Assembly (NCBI RefSeq): GCF_001653235.2 | Contig: NC_035794.1 | Coordinates: 3,224,001 to 3,288,000, forward strand | Source: Pochonia chlamydosporia 170 | Lineage: Eukaryota; Ascomycota; Sordariomycetes; Hypocreales; Clavicipitaceae | Length of the DNA stretch: 64,000 nucleotides | Reading direction: 5' to 3' | Shown: positions 10,992 to 23,613 of the stretch, in pieces | Position numbering within the stretch: position 1 is the first letter of the stretch | How the letters are laid out: each line of letters starts with the position of its first letter | The notes under the pieces: generated by a model | Told to the model about the DNA's origin: nothing | Seen by the model: only the letters and a program-made list of their open reading frames with translations | Database searches by the model: none | Translations under genes and position numbers: made by a program

Positions 10992-13551
10992 AATTGTCAA
11001 CTTGGTAATGAATGATTCTGTTAGAGACTAGGGCGTTAGAGTTTCAGCTGCTCTTGGGGAAGTGCTGTATGAGTAGGCTTTAACACACACAAGACGGCTG
11101 GCGAGATATGATGATGCTGAATGGATGTGATTGTGAGTATTCTACTTTGATGTTGACTTTTTTATTTAGGAGCGGGGTACCTCCGCCGACTGTATACGAA
11201 TATTTGAGCACCAGACATCAAATACTTACCTAGGTAGATATGTGGCATATGCTTTCACGCCGGAACGGGATGCACTTCTCAAATCACGCTCAGCTCTTGA
11301 ACCCCCCTGTGCCACGTGTGGTAAGGTTTTACACAGAAATGCCTGAAATTGTCCAGTTCAACAAGCCGTCTGTCACAGTAGAATGAAATGGCGTTGCCAG
11401 AGGCCAACGACTTTTCTTCCTTTTTGTGTGACACACCATACCATCTCCCCGCTCCAATTCACCCAGCCCAGTCTGCCAGGGCCAACATATGTACTTACTC
11501 CTTACCCAAGAATGGGCCGAGTACTTGACTACATATCTAGATAACTAGACACCGACACCAATATGCTTCTATTTGTAGATTACTAACTCGAAACTACATG
11601 TAATTATCACTCGGAAAACTCTGTGTCTTCCTTGACTGCACACATCCTACTGCCGCTGTTTTCAGTCCGGTATTCATTGGGTGTGGCCCGAGCCTTTATG
11701 CAGCAGTCTGTGACGAGAATTTCAACACGCAGTCGTTGTTCTACGAAATCCAACCTTCTAGCCGCCACGTTGACTGTCGCACTGACTGCCGCCTGGCACT
11801 GGCTGTTGCACTGACTGCTGGGTTAGAAAATTTTTATTGTGGGTGGTGCCCTCTGCTTAAATTCTGTTACGCTAGAGGCTCTGTATCTCTTACGGAATGG
11901 TAGCAAGTAAATTTGCTCTATTCTTACAGTATCCCTATAAATGTAAAGTAAATATTTCCAGTCTGATAGCTATAACACTCGGGGTGCCTTTCTGCAGTTC
12001 CTAGAATGGGACTAGTTGCACTTACACCTCGACAGCCGCGCGTTTATGGAGTCAAGTATATGTAGTCGTTTCGTAGTCACCATTCGACAGACATCCATTG
12101 ATATGTACCTTCTACACAGATACCACGATACCCTTAATAACATCTTGTTTCAAATTCCGCAAATACTAGGCGACATTTGCCGGAATACCCACCTTTCTGC
12201 TGTCAAGTTCAACATCGATATTGAACCCCAACCGAGCCAAGGCTGCGTACACTTTGGCCTTTCTTCACTGATCACTGACCAGCTACATGTCATGGACGGT
12301 TTTCGGAATGTTTGACCGGTGTGGAGACAAGCTTCTTGGCAACATACGGAGGACGCAGACCTTTGTTTCTATAGACATGCTCGCAAATTCCCATTCAGCT
12401 CATCTAAATTGAAACCGGAGTTGTGTAACGACCTTGGTGATTAGGGGTGAACCCCAGTCTAATGACTGGAGAGAAGGGGAAAATTTGTCCCACTTGGGTT
12501 TTCGGCAATCGGTAGCCAAGTGTTGCGTGGTTGCAGAAGCCTTGCAGCCCAATGCGCCCCCATTCAGGTCAGAACGTTTGGGCCACAAGCTGAAAAGAGA
12601 CCACGACATCTAGTGGGAAATGGGTTCAATCTCCAATTTTGAGACCGATACAATACAGTACCGTCGTCGAATTGCCAGCGTTTTATGATGCGTATTCGGT
12701 ATATACGTTGACGTTATATCCGTCATCCTCACAGAGCCAGTCCGCTTGTGACACCATGATATGCTCGATCGAACACTACTGTACCGTGCTTGAATATCAT
12801 GCAAATTCTCTCAGCAGGTTGCACCTTCAGACAGCTTCGCTGTTAGGTCCGTTGGTATCCTTGATGACTGGTGTGCGGGCATTGCTTGATCCGGCGTTGT
12901 TCGTTGTTGCGTTTGGTCCAACGAGGAGCACATTGCTCTGCGTATCGCCACTTCGACTAGGTCAGTACCCTCCAATTCAACCAATAGTACCACCCTCCTG
13001 CAGTGGCTAAAGTCTCTCTCGCTTCTGCGCGAGACAATGCGATATGACAACGGGAACAGCCATGAAAGACAACATGGGAAAGCGAGGCCCTGGCGCCCCC
13101 TAACCGGGGGGAGTCGAAAGTGTCTGGTTGACTGCTCAGAAGACAGCGTTATTATTAAATACTTTGTCAAACAAATTTCATGGTTACCAGAAGTATCCAC
13201 AAGAAACCTGGTCTTTTGTAAACATCGGATCGAACCCCTAGGCCGGCGGTGCTGAAAGCTAACAAGTCGGGACGAATTGAATGCACAGCTGCAGCCAATT
13301 CGAAACAACATTAAACGTTGACAACTTGAACAATCAGCGCTCAGATTTGCTGCATGTGGAATTCCCAGTATCCAGATGTCCCGTTGTAGGCGGTATCAGC
13401 TGGCAGAAGGGCAACCGCGGTTACCAGACCTACGGACTCGAACTTTGATATTTACCAGAAGTAGACCAGACCTAGTCACCTCTCTTTTTCGCAGCTATTA
13501 TTCCCATGCAACGATCCTAAAATTCGCAAGGGAAACAATGCAGCAGAAATC
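10992..13551. other. 2.5 kb interval without a recognised gene
   Basis: Only short frames without family motifs. It contains the LYC1 promoter side, with a CACGTG palindrome at 11313-11318 (a possible bHLH site), and the promoter of the GNAT gene starting at 13552. No tRNA or mobile element was recognised. Confidence 0.5.
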
Positions 13552-14440
13552 ATGACGATGGCGACATTAAAACACATTCATATGCGCACTGCAACACGTC
13601 AAGATGCACCCAGAGTTGCAGAGATTCACATGGCTGCATTTGGCCACAATGCCATGCTCCTTGCTCAGTTTCCAACCCCGTCTATCCGCCAACGGCTACA
13701 GACCTGCATTGAGGACAAGGCCCTCGCCGATATCGATGACCCAAATACGACTGTACTTGTGGTGACAAGTTCCGATTGTAAGGACTAGCTGCTTTCGAGT
13801 CAACTTGCCCCCCTCGAAGACGTTTGTTGCCGAAGCCCCCCGTGTAATGTGGACATGTATCTTCTGCCATGGTCCCCGGTGAGCGAATCGCTGACCCTTC
13901 CTCTCCACTAGATCCAGAGAAGAACGTCGAAACTGTCGTCGCCTTTGCTAAGTGGTCGCACCCTGTCCATACCGGTGAAAATTATAACGAGCCGCCCTGG
14001 ATATGGCCAGATGGTACCGATCTCGACACTCTGGCAGCTTGGACCGCCAAAGCTACTGAGGCTGAGCGTCGTTCTATCGGAGATGCTCCATTCTATCGTA
14101 TGTCTCGGGTCAGGCAGGGCGTTTACCGGATCTCCTGATTCTCCACCCTCTCTGTTGGGAGCATAAATGCTGATAAACTTGATGGCTAGGCCTCTCCTTC
14201 ATTGGCACTGATCCTGCCTTCCGTAACCGTGGAGCCGGCCATTTGTTGGTGCAATGGGGCATACAGCAGTCCAAGGCAAGTCGCTCGCCCTTGTACTTAG
14301 AGAGCACGGTCGAAGCAGCCGCTTTCTACAACAAAAACGGATTCACTGCTGGGGAGACAATATCTCTAGCTATACGCGTCGGCGGTGAGGCGGAGGCTCA
14401 GATATACAAAGAGATAGTTTTCACATACCGTCCTGCATGA
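13552..14440 (+). CDS. GNAT-family N-acetyltransferase, 220 aa
   Basis: Three exons join in phase: 13552-13777, 13912-14097 and 14190-14440. Donors are GTAAGG and GTATGT; acceptors are ACTAG and CTAG. The N-terminus (HIHMRTATRQDAPRVAEIHM) is the first strand and helix of a GNAT fold. The segment LSFIGTDPAFRNRGAGHLLV, near residue 140, carries the acetyl-CoA pyrophosphate-binding loop (R-x-R-G-A-G in place of Q/RxxGxG/A). The end, YLESTVEAAAFYNKNGF, is the usual last helix and strand. This matches the small fungal acetyltransferases often found beside metabolic genes; the acceptor substrate is unknown. The predicted protein has no signal peptide and looks intact. Confidence 0.8.
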
Positions 14441-14848
14441 CAACATCAATATAGGCGCAGTTACAGAGGACCCATACAAAAGTGAACACTGGGTACTTGG
14501 CAATTTGCTAGACGACTGCTACGAATATCCAAAGTTGAAAAGAAAGAAAAACAAGTACCTACGAAAGGACAGCTCGGGGAGTCTGGGCACCTTTGAGCCA
14601 CAAGCGTGCTAAGAAACCAAGAACCCGAATCAGATTGTGGCGAAGAGAAGAAAACTTTGAAACTAGAAGCTCTCAAGGGGCTAATTACCTGGTCGCATGG
14701 TAGACGCTCAGGGACATGATTCGACTCCTTTACTTGGTGTTGGTACGATTGTCGGCATCAGCCGAGCCCATCCTTGTTCCGGCCGTTGCAGGAGACGGGC
14801 GCGTTTAGTCTATTCACTTTTTGTTAGATGCATTGACAGCCAACCCAA
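14441..14848. other. Gene-free interval
   Basis: About 400 bp between the GNAT stop and the dioxygenase remnant. No continuation of the dioxygenase homology is visible here. Confidence 0.4.
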
Positions 14849-15181
14849 CTAGATAGCCACCTCTGGCTGAACATTGACCCTCATGGCTTTAATATTACAG
14901 CCGCGCAGGAGTCCACCGTGCAAAGCCACCTGCGTGGTAGGACGTTTGTCTTTGGACTGCAGTCCCTTGACGGTTGCGATGGTTTCGTCCAAACTAAAAC
15001 TCTCTACGCCATCCTGACACAGCTCTAAGGCTAGAGGTACCGATGTTCCTGGAGCATGTGGTGTACCAAGCAGCCGTTGGTTCCAGGGAGGCAGGTCAAA
15101 TGGCTTGAACACCAACCTTGATGCAGTCTGGTTGCCCTCAGCCAAGGAGTCACTGCCAGTGCTCTGGACTGAGGAGGCCAT
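14849..15181 (-). pseudogene. N-terminal remnant of a TauD/TfdA-like dioxygenase
   Basis: A 110-codon frame from an ATG at 15181. Residues 25-60 (FKPFDLPPWNQRLLGTPHAP, then PLALELC) and the following ALHGGLLRG resemble the start of fungal TauD/TfdA-like Fe(II)/2-oxoglutarate dioxygenases. Those proteins normally run to 350-400 residues and carry an HxD...H iron triad. Here the frame leaves the family pattern after LLRG and stops about 20 residues later. I see no HxD-containing continuation between 14441 and 14848 on this strand. It could be a truncated pseudogene or a short unrelated protein; the family call rests on a short stretch. Confidence 0.4.
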
Positions 15182-15593
15182 GATCAGTCAGTGCGAAGAT
15201 GAGAGACAGGCAATCTTGGGTTTCTGGGTAAAAGATATCAAATTTTATATACCTATATAGTATGCGGAGTTGGGCAGGTTGGGCATTCCTACCATTGTTG
15301 GGCATGCCATGAATGCATCCAATTGCATGTGTGCGACTTCAAGTGAATCATCATATCGTTACTGGCTGCCAGTCACTCAACGCTGCGTGGATACCAGCGG
15401 GAAAGGTAAAGAAAAATCACATTAAGTAAAACAAAAGTGGTACATTTTTAATTATATTGTATCAAGTACGGCCTAAATTCCATTCCTCGGAGACTTCTCA
15501 CCATATTTCACCTTTGATCTCGATGAATGGCGCCGACGCAGCACCACCGTTCGGAAGCTCACCACTTCTCGTGAGAGCCTTGTAGCAAATGAC
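15182..15593. other. Gene-free interval
   Basis: AT-rich spacer between the dioxygenase remnant's 5' end and the aldehyde dehydrogenase stop. Nothing recognised. Confidence 0.5.
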
Positions 15594-17311
15594 CTACCTC
15601 CTCTTCACGGTCTCAATCAAATCTGTCACCGACCACCCTTTCCACTTCAACAGCGAGAAGAAGAGCACAGCGACTAAAGATTTGGCCAGCAAGCCACCCA
15701 AGCCGCTAACATCATTACCATTCCTATCAAAGGGCACACTCGTCTTCGCACCGGTAAACTTGACCATGGCAGCAGCTTTCTTATCAGTGTACGGGGCATA
15801 TCTGAATTTAAGAAGCAACTCCATCCATCCTGGAACAGTGACCACTGTACGTAGGTGTGTGAATTCTTTGAAGCCAAAGGGGCCATGGTAAGCACCCATT
15901 CCAGACGCGCCGACGCCACCAAATGGCGCATCCTTGACCAGCATGTGCAGCACGGCGTCGTTGAACGTCACACCGCCGGAGTTTGTGAGACGCAAAATCT
16001 TGTCCTTTTCCGCTTGAGAGGAGGTGAAGCCGTACAGTGCAAGAGGATGGTCGTGCTTGGCTGTGTAGTTGATAGCCTGCTCGAGGGTGGCGTCAATTAG
16101 GGGCAAGATGGGACCGAACAGTTCCTCGGACAGGAGAGAGTCATCGGTAGAGACGCCATCGACCACGGTCGGCGCAAAGAAGCGCGTTTCCGGGTTTCGC
16201 TCGCCGCCGTATACGATCTTGCCCTTTGTGTTGGCAAGGAGGTTATCCAAACGCTTATAGTGGCGGTCGTTGACGATGCGGGTGGCATATGTTGGTTGGC
16301 GGGATTGACCTGAGCGGTACTGGTCAAAGTACTTGGTGAGGGCGGCGATGAACTTTTGTTTGACGGATGGATCGACGAAGACGTGGTTAACACCGACACA
16401 GATCTATCAGTTTCTTTGTTAGCACGCTCTGCAACCCCTTCCTTGATGGTAAAGGCGCGGTGTGTCATACCTGGCCAGCATTCATAAATTTGACATTGGC
16501 AATTCTCTTTGCCGCCAAGTCAATGTCTGCAGATGGTGTGACAATGGCAGGACCACGACCACCCAGCTCCAAAGTAACTGTCGTCAAATGCGGCGCCGCC
16601 TTGGCATAGATGATCTTGCCCACTGCAGTCGAGCCGGTGAAGAAAACATGATCCCACTTGCGGTCCAGCAAGTAATCCATCTGCTTCGGGCCGGCGGTAA
16701 TGACACGAATGGCGCTCTGGTCGAGATACTTGGGCACGATTTCGGCAATCAGCTTCTCTGAAGCGGGTGCCAGTTCACTTGGTTTCAGGATGGTGGTACA
16801 TCCTGCAGCAATGGCGGAGAGCATGGGCTCAAAGAGCTCCATGAACGGGTAATTCCATGCTGAAATGATGAGAGTCACTCCCTTGGGTTCTTTGCGGATG
16901 CGCGCTCCGCCAAACAGGTTGAGGGGGTCGGTTCGTCGAGGCTTCTCGTCCTTGGTCCATGATTTGATGTTGGCGAGGGCTTCGAGGCAAGCGTTCTGGA
17001 TACCGGCGACGTCGACAGGCAGAGACTCTTGGCGGTGCTTGTTGAGGTCTTGGTTCAGGGCCGTGACGATGCGCTCGCGGTTATCTTGGAGCATCCACCA
17101 CGTTTTGCGGAGTTGCTTGATGCGCCATTCGAGCGGCTTGGTCGCGTTTGATTTGAAGGTGTTGGAGACGATGTCGAACGCCTGAACGACATGTTAGAGC
17201 CGGGTAACGTCATCACTGGCAGAGCTCGTGGCCCAGCTGTTGGAAGAGGAATCTGAGAATGCAGGGGTAAGGGCCTACCTCGTCGACCTGAGCCTCAGTG
17301 CTGTAAGACAT
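15594..17311 (-). CDS. Fatty aldehyde dehydrogenase (HFD1-like), membrane-tailed, 517 aa
   Basis: Exons 17279-17311, 16471-17181 and 15594-16403 join in phase; the first encodes only 11 residues. NAD(P)+-dependent oxidation of long-chain aldehydes to acids is the expected role. Family marks: ISAWNYPF near 118, the cofactor loop FTGSTAVGK at 192-200, catalytic Glu216 in LELGGRGP, and catalytic Cys250 in GQICVGVNHV, which spans the second splice site. Later marks are EELFGPILP and GGVTFNDAVLH, then PFGGVGASGMGAYHG. The C-terminus has a hydrophobic segment (LLAKSLVAVLFFSLL) followed by basic residues. This is the layout of class 3 ALDH fatty aldehyde dehydrogenases anchored to the ER or lipid droplets. 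All key residues are present. Confidence 0.9.
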
Positions 17312-19629
17312 GATGCTTGGTTTGGTGTGTTCGTCGTGGTGCGGTGATGCGCGTGGTAGGTTGGTTTGAGCAAGGTCCTGCCTCTGACCACCTGGGTCGG
17401 GGGTGAAGCGATATTAATTGCAAAATTCCAAAATACCTGTCATTTCTGGTCGCTCGCAAGCCGCATGCTAACACATGTGTGGCTCCAGAGTTATTGCCAC
17501 GAGGACTGATACAATGCGGGAGTGGAGGAGCTTGAGATCGGTTCCCCACTTTGAGAGGCGATGCCTCGGCTGGTTCGGACGACGGATGGATAGCTCGCCC
17601 ACAGTCCACATTTTGCCGGTGTCGAAGCTTGCCACACTGCGGGTTAGGGATCATACTGGAGCATTGGTCGGCTTGTTGCTAGCAATCTTGGTTGGGGGAC
17701 TCGTTGCCGTCTGGGGTCTGGTTGAATTGGCCCAGTCAAAGAATGCCTTGTCTCATCAGCCGTCGGGGTTGAGCAGTTGTTCCGCCCCCGCACACTTCGG
17801 TTCCGCACTCGCATCCGCAGTTAATTCCAATCGATGACATGATCGGTCGTCCCGTTTTTGCAGGCAAGCTTATTCCCTCAACACATCCCTTATCTTATCT
17901 AGCCGGATGTGTGGTCTTGACCTGATGAGATGTATTCGGCTTCTTTCTTTTCCTTTCATGATGCGCCCAATGCCAACTCGCGTTGTGTAAGTGGTCCATG
18001 TCAGCCATCAAGATGAGCCAGGCTGGCTGGTCGCAGTTTTGAACCAGACTTGACCACTTGCAACCGGCGGCACTTTTCTTTCCGGGAGCCACCAGCCGTA
18101 GCGCTACCAATCTATTTTTGGCGTCCATGTCGGTGGTGTGAGATCCGCCTTGCCAACCAGGCAAGCGCTTCACGTTTGTGCTTGCTGTACTCCGCACGTT
18201 TTGCTCGTGGCATTAAACTGCAAATTGCACTATATTCCTCCCAAATAAGAAAATGTATTAAACGTCATTGGAATGAGATGCCTTACATTCGAATGTTTCC
18301 AAGACTTTTAAGGCGAGGGGGCTAATTTCCGGCGTTACGGTGGATGTGGGCATGGAAGCACTTGACCCTTGAATCTGCCTCCAAACGTCACAGTCCGCAA
18401 AAACAGGCTGCCATTGCGATGGAGAACAGCCTGGCATTTTAATCTACGCAATTTTATCCCCCAGAGAAGGTTTACTCCTGCCGCATCAAGATCTAACCAC
18501 CTAGATGTAACAAGGATCTCAAGACTTGTTGCAGGCTGCAAGGTCGGCGTGAACGGGTCTATTGTAAGGCAGAACAAGAACAGGTGGATTGCTCAGACAG
18601 CTGCTAACATTGAATGTGTCCAGATCTCTGGTGTTCTGTGGGCCACCCCCGCGCTCACTGGACCTCTTAGCTGGAAGTGCCAGGCATGAGGCTCCGAACT
18701 CTCTGGTCGGCATGACCATTGTCAGTTGACTTACTGGTATCCTGGCAGGTGTTCGCATACATGTACGGAGTACCCCTGGTGCAGTTAGCAGCCGGCACAT
18801 GTGGCGCATATTGTTTGTGAGGTTGCTTTTCTGGAAAACCGAACAGATCAAGTTTCTTTTCCGCTTGAGGAATCTGGTGGCAACACCTTCAGGCGTGTCC
18901 TACTTGGCGTGAGTGCGTCTGGTGTAGGGAGGTCGTTCCTTCCTTCCAAGTTCACAGACTAACTTGTGTAGGGTCTGGTCAAGTCTAGTTCATTTTCGAG
19001 GCAAAACACCACATGCAGCATTATTAGTGCGCGTCCTCGCCTTCGATGTTGGCAAAATCGCCTCCAACCTGACATCGAACGCACCAGTTGACACCATTCC
19101 TCACCTACCCGGGTCTAGTGTTCAACTACAGTCCCCGCCGACAACAGGTCGCCAAAGCAACATTGAATTCCTTCACCCCATGCAAGCACATCGTAAGAAC
19201 AACGTTGGGCTTGCAAGGACACAATCGCACAAGACTCCGAGGGTCGCTGACCCTGCAACAGGGCATCGGCTAAAGCTGCTTGAACATCACGACGATGCAT
19301 TGACGACATCATGCCTTCCAGGCAACCGTTGCACCAAAAAAAGACACCGAGGCTGCAAAAAATCCGTCTGGTAGATCTGCCTACCAAGCGCGGCTATTTT
19401 CAACTTCGCCTCACAATCCGCCTTACTCTTCCTCTTCATATACGTCCGCCTCACTAAACTATAGCACCGGTCTTGGAGCTGAACTTCATTGTGGGGCGTT
19501 ATGCTGGCTACATAAAGTGCTCCTGCTCGTCCACCACCGTTAGACAGACAAGTGCGACTCCAGGACCACGCGACACGGGAAACACTTCCATCACAACGTT
19601 CACTACATCAGTGAGACGGCGAATCGGCC
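17312..19629. other. 2.3 kb interval without a recognised gene
   Basis: Several frames of 60-136 codons occur on both strands, none with a family motif. One plus-strand frame (17475-17837) has a hydrophobic stretch but no other sign of being coding. Both flanking genes are transcribed away from this interval, so it holds two promoters. Confidence 0.5.
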
Positions 19630-21767
19630 ATGGCAACTCCCTCGGAGTCAACGTTCCCTCCTAGCCCTGAGTTTAGCTCAATCGAGCGGATTAGGGTATG
19701 TCGCTTTTTTGTCCACAGGTTATCTGACTTCAGTCGGAGTGAATGCTGATTTGTTGTCTCATTATACAGGACCACCTCAGGGTTATGCGAAAGTTCAAGG
19801 GAATCCTAGAGGACACGCAGAACCCATCTTCAAATGACTCCTTCTATCCTGCGTCCCCAGACAATGGTTCCAGTCCAGAAATGCAAGCCAGATGGAGGCT
19901 GCAATGTCTTTTAATGAGCGCCGAGATTCGATACTCGATGTACTTGCAGTTCTTAGAAAAATGGGTGACTGCCAATAGTGGTGCATCAAAGGATCAGTGG
20001 CCACTCCCACCATGGTAAGCCTGATCCAGACTGCCTATACACTTCTGCATGTAGCCGTTTTTTTTTTTTTATGCTTACACATCTTGCAGGGACGTGGCCA
20101 TTATTTTCTACGCTCATCTTCTCTCACCTTTCAACTTTCAGCGGGACATTGAATCAAATTTCCCAAAGATCTGGGCAGCAGAGGTTGAATTTCCACTATC
20201 AAGGATGGCCTCAACCAACGCAGACGAGGCAAGCAAACGCGCCTGGGGAGAAGAGTACCCCAGTATCCCATACGATACCATCGCTTTCAATGCTGATGGC
20301 AACCAAACATTCATTACTGCAAAGAATAATATGAACATACAACGCTACACATGCCGCTCAAGGAGTTGCCAAAAGAGGAAGGTTTATGTGATCCCCATGG
20401 CAGATTGGGCCAAATATAGAGTCGGAAGAAACAGCCTACAGTGTCCAGGTTGTAGGACGAGCTTCACCAGATACTCCCAGTACGTGCACGACAGAGTACT
20501 GCGATCTTCCCGCGTGGAGTTTGGCTTCCCAGTTTTCAATCTATGGGAGAGCCCACAGCGGCAATTTTGCAAACAAGGGTTCGCCGACCGCGTTTTAGCT
20601 CTAGATGAGGCTTATATCCTGGCCCCAGATACCGTCACCCGCTACCTCCGGTTCCTACAGCTCATGAAGGAGAACCAGTCCATACTCGTGCCGACACTCG
20701 ACATCGATCTCTTTTGGCACACACACCAGCTCTCACCTGCAGCCTACCACACATACTGCAAGACGCACATAGGCCAACGCATTAATCACGATGACACTAT
20801 CCGCACCGGGGCGCGTTCTACAGCACAAGACCAGACAGCCCATCTGTGGGCCATGAAATACAACGAATCATACTTTGATCCGGAGAGCAAAGCAGCGAAG
20901 GACGAGATCCAACGGCAAAAGAAGGCATCTAAGCAAAAGGTGCGAGAGAATGCAAAGGAGCTCGCGGCGTTCGACAAAACTCACCTGCATGTGAAAGATG
21001 CATTTGACAGAGCAAACAACCGCATGACACAGGATGAAGCTAAATTGCGAAAGATGAGGGGCGTGGCGCGTGTTGTGCAATCGGAGATTACGGCCGAGGA
21101 GGAGGCAAAGGAAGCTGTCAAGCCAGCGATACGATTGTTTAAAATGCGTCATTACCGCGGACTATCGCGACTACAAGTGCAACGACACGAGGCTACGGGC
21201 CGTCGGTTGAAAGAGGACTTGGCCCGCAAGCAGCGTGAGATTGAGACTCTCGATAATGCTATCTGGGATTCAACACTTCCGGAACAAGAACGATGCACTG
21301 CGGAGTGGGAAGCCGTGGAGGAGAGACGGCGTCGCTTGGAAACGACACTCAAGGGGAATCTGGATCGAGCGACATTGGCTATTGGACAGCCCAAAGACCC
21401 GAAGGACCGGTATAACGGATCATGGCGTTCGATCGTGCCTTCAGAAGTGCAGTGCAGTGTTTTTCCCGTCATGAGCTACACGTCCGCGCCTACTAGAAGC
21501 ACTGGGGGCGGATATGGAGGAGCTGCAGGATCTACAGGAGGAGGTACAAGCGGAGGTGTAGGCGGCCTCGGTTTCGGTTTCGGCTTTGGGGTTGGCTTTG
21601 GTGGTTTTGGATGCGGCTCAGGCTGCGGAGGCGGGTGCGGTGGTGGATGTGGTGGAGGTTGTGGTGGTGGTTGCGGCGGCGGTGGTGGTTGTGGAGGTGG
21701 AGGAGGCGGTGGATGCGGAGGAGGAGGAGGATGTGGTGGTGGTGGATGTGGTGGTGGAGGAGGTTGA
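19630..21767 (+). CDS. Glycine-rich-domain (DUF1399/GRDP)-like protein with Gly/Cys tail, 662 aa
   Basis: Exons 19630-19695, 19770-20014 and 20090-21767 join in phase. A poly-T tract precedes the last acceptor. The central part contains DIDLFWHTHQLSPAAYHTYC near residue 310, the H-x-x-H-x-x-P signature of glycine-rich domain-containing proteins (DUF1399). Before it are four cysteines in two CxxxC/CxxC pairs (SRSCQKRK and LQCPGCRTSF), which could form a small metal site. A charged coiled-coil region rich in Lys, Arg and Glu follows (about 385-540). The last about 70 residues are almost only Gly with regularly spaced Cys. Biochemical role in fungi is unknown to me. There is no signal peptide, so a cytosolic location is likely. 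Confidence 0.75.
21505..21764 (+). repeat. Low-complexity Gly/Cys-rich coding repeat
   Basis: Imperfect GGN/TGY triplet array encoding runs of glycine separated by single cysteines (patterns CGGG and CGGGG). The antisense strand therefore shows a spurious long Pro/His frame. Confidence 0.85.
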
Positions 21768-23613
21768 GAATGGAGTTTGCACCAGATGAGTGTCACGATC
21801 CTGCTATCAGTGTTTACTTGCTGTTTATGCCCGACATTTAGTGATATTTTGATTCTTAAATTTCGCATATAGATTGTAATGACTCCAGGTAGCGATCATC
21901 TCCTGCTATTATTTATGTCTCATAGAGTGCAAACGCCAGTCTCTAATCTGGCATCACAAGTCGGTGCCTCCAAAGGCGTATGTCTTCCGAAAGCGATGAA
22001 CCTACACTAGTAATTATCGCAAAGCAGCATATGCTGTTCACTTGACCCACTCTTAAGGTTTTAGATGTCCTTTTTTTTTATCATATCACTTATTATAGTG
22101 GCCACTTAAAGATTTACAGAGCATGATACTGTGTTTTGTCAATAAAATGGACTACCCTATACCTCATGCGTTTTTCCCAAATCATAGAGGACACACTCGC
22201 ATTGCATACATGTATTCTCCAAGCCGTTTATATTAATCGGCATAATGTATTAATAAATGAAATTCTTCTTCGACATCCAAATTAATTGTCTCTTCTGCAG
22301 TTGGGAGATAGGCTTTCGGTAACAGCCTGCCACGAGGCCGGTCGCACATGCCCATGCTGGAGACTTCCAAGGCACCCCAGTTGTCGGGGATCGCTGACGA
22401 GAAAGAAAGCCAGGAGACGTCAATGTAAAATTTATGCCAATTTACCATGTTCCTACAATTTAGTTAACATTTTTTTTTGCCAAATATTGTAGAGACTGGA
22501 CTAAAGGTCACCGGATCCACGTTGGTGCTGCTACGCCACACAAGCACCACCCTGATTATCAAGATCAGATAATTCTGGATCAACATCCCACGATTGCCGA
22601 CTGCACCCACTCGGACTTGGCTTACCAAGAAGGGATGATCTTACTGCCTAGTGGAACTAGTGTGGAGTTGTGCCTCCTCCCATGATCTGATAATTGACTC
22701 GAACAAGGTGGCTTAGGTGCGTGGGATTGTTGAGATCGATAACTTTGGTCAAGAAAGTGCCTGGCATCTTGCATTTTATCCGGCAGTTTTGACCCCACAT
22801 CACCGCGCGGCAATGCGTAATGGCGGGTGGCGCGCCGTTTGATATCCGGATCGTTTTCAGTGTACCTTTTGTTCAGGGTTCAGCTCATTCATTTGAGTGT
22901 AAATAATTAATCAAGGAATCTGTATTGCAGAACTTGCCTCATTTATCCTTCTTGGCAAAATGCTGTACTAGCATGGGATGGAGACGAGTTCAGGTAATGG
23001 TAGTGGACCTCGTTTCTGGAGGCAAAGTTTCTTGCGGGAATGCGCCTACTCTTCTTGCCCATCCGGGTCACTGCATGAATCAATGCAATGATTGAACTCA
23101 AGCCGGATTGCCACAAGGTTGCAAATGATGCAGCAAGGATTGCCCTGCTTACCAACACCTTGTCAGTGTCACATACAAGCCAGATACCTGGGCGGGATAT
23201 GCCGGGCACAAATCTTAGTATCCTGGCTCGCAGGGGTGATGTTAATGCCGGTCTGTAATATAGTTATCTGGCTCGGATGGCACAGTTATCCACAACAGTT
23301 CCAATGAGTTGTGGGTTATGTGATTTAGTTTTCTGCCCCTTGCCAGACGAACCCAAAGAACCAGGTGGCTTGGATGTCATGCAAGTCGTTGCCTGGTATG
23401 GGAGTTGCGCATAGTCTACGTAATGATGGTCAAGGGCCGGCAACTCCGTTCGTGTTAACGGTGGTCCAGTCCGGAAAGTCTACTTGTACGGTCTTGAAAG
23501 TTTGGAGTCGTGAAGTATAAGATGAGAAGGAAAGCCTTCTCCTGCGATCTAGCCATCTCACAATCTTTCTCAACATCACTGGCTCTTTCTGCATTTCTTC
23601 AGCTGACTTCACT
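21768..23613. other. 1.8 kb interval without a recognised gene
   Basis: Partly AT-rich (especially 22060-22270). Only short frames without motifs. The last few hundred bases should be the promoter of the secreted binding protein. Confidence 0.5.

Noticed and set aside
13215..13250. tRNA B-box-like GGTTCGATCC on the minus strand
   Set aside because: No A box, anticodon stem or acceptor stem could be paired around it.
17475..17837. Plus-strand frame with a possible membrane helix
   Set aside because: No ATG context, motif or conserved partner; hydrophobicity alone in a GC-balanced spacer is weak evidence.
18000..19380. Search for a secondary-metabolite or transposase gene in the gene-poor stretch
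   Set aside because: No ketosynthase, adenylation, reverse transcriptase or DDE motifs seen on either strand.
21476..21868. Long Pro/His-rich frame on the minus strand
   Set aside because: It is the exact antisense of the Gly/Cys-rich tail of the DUF1399-like gene; composition follows from the repeat.
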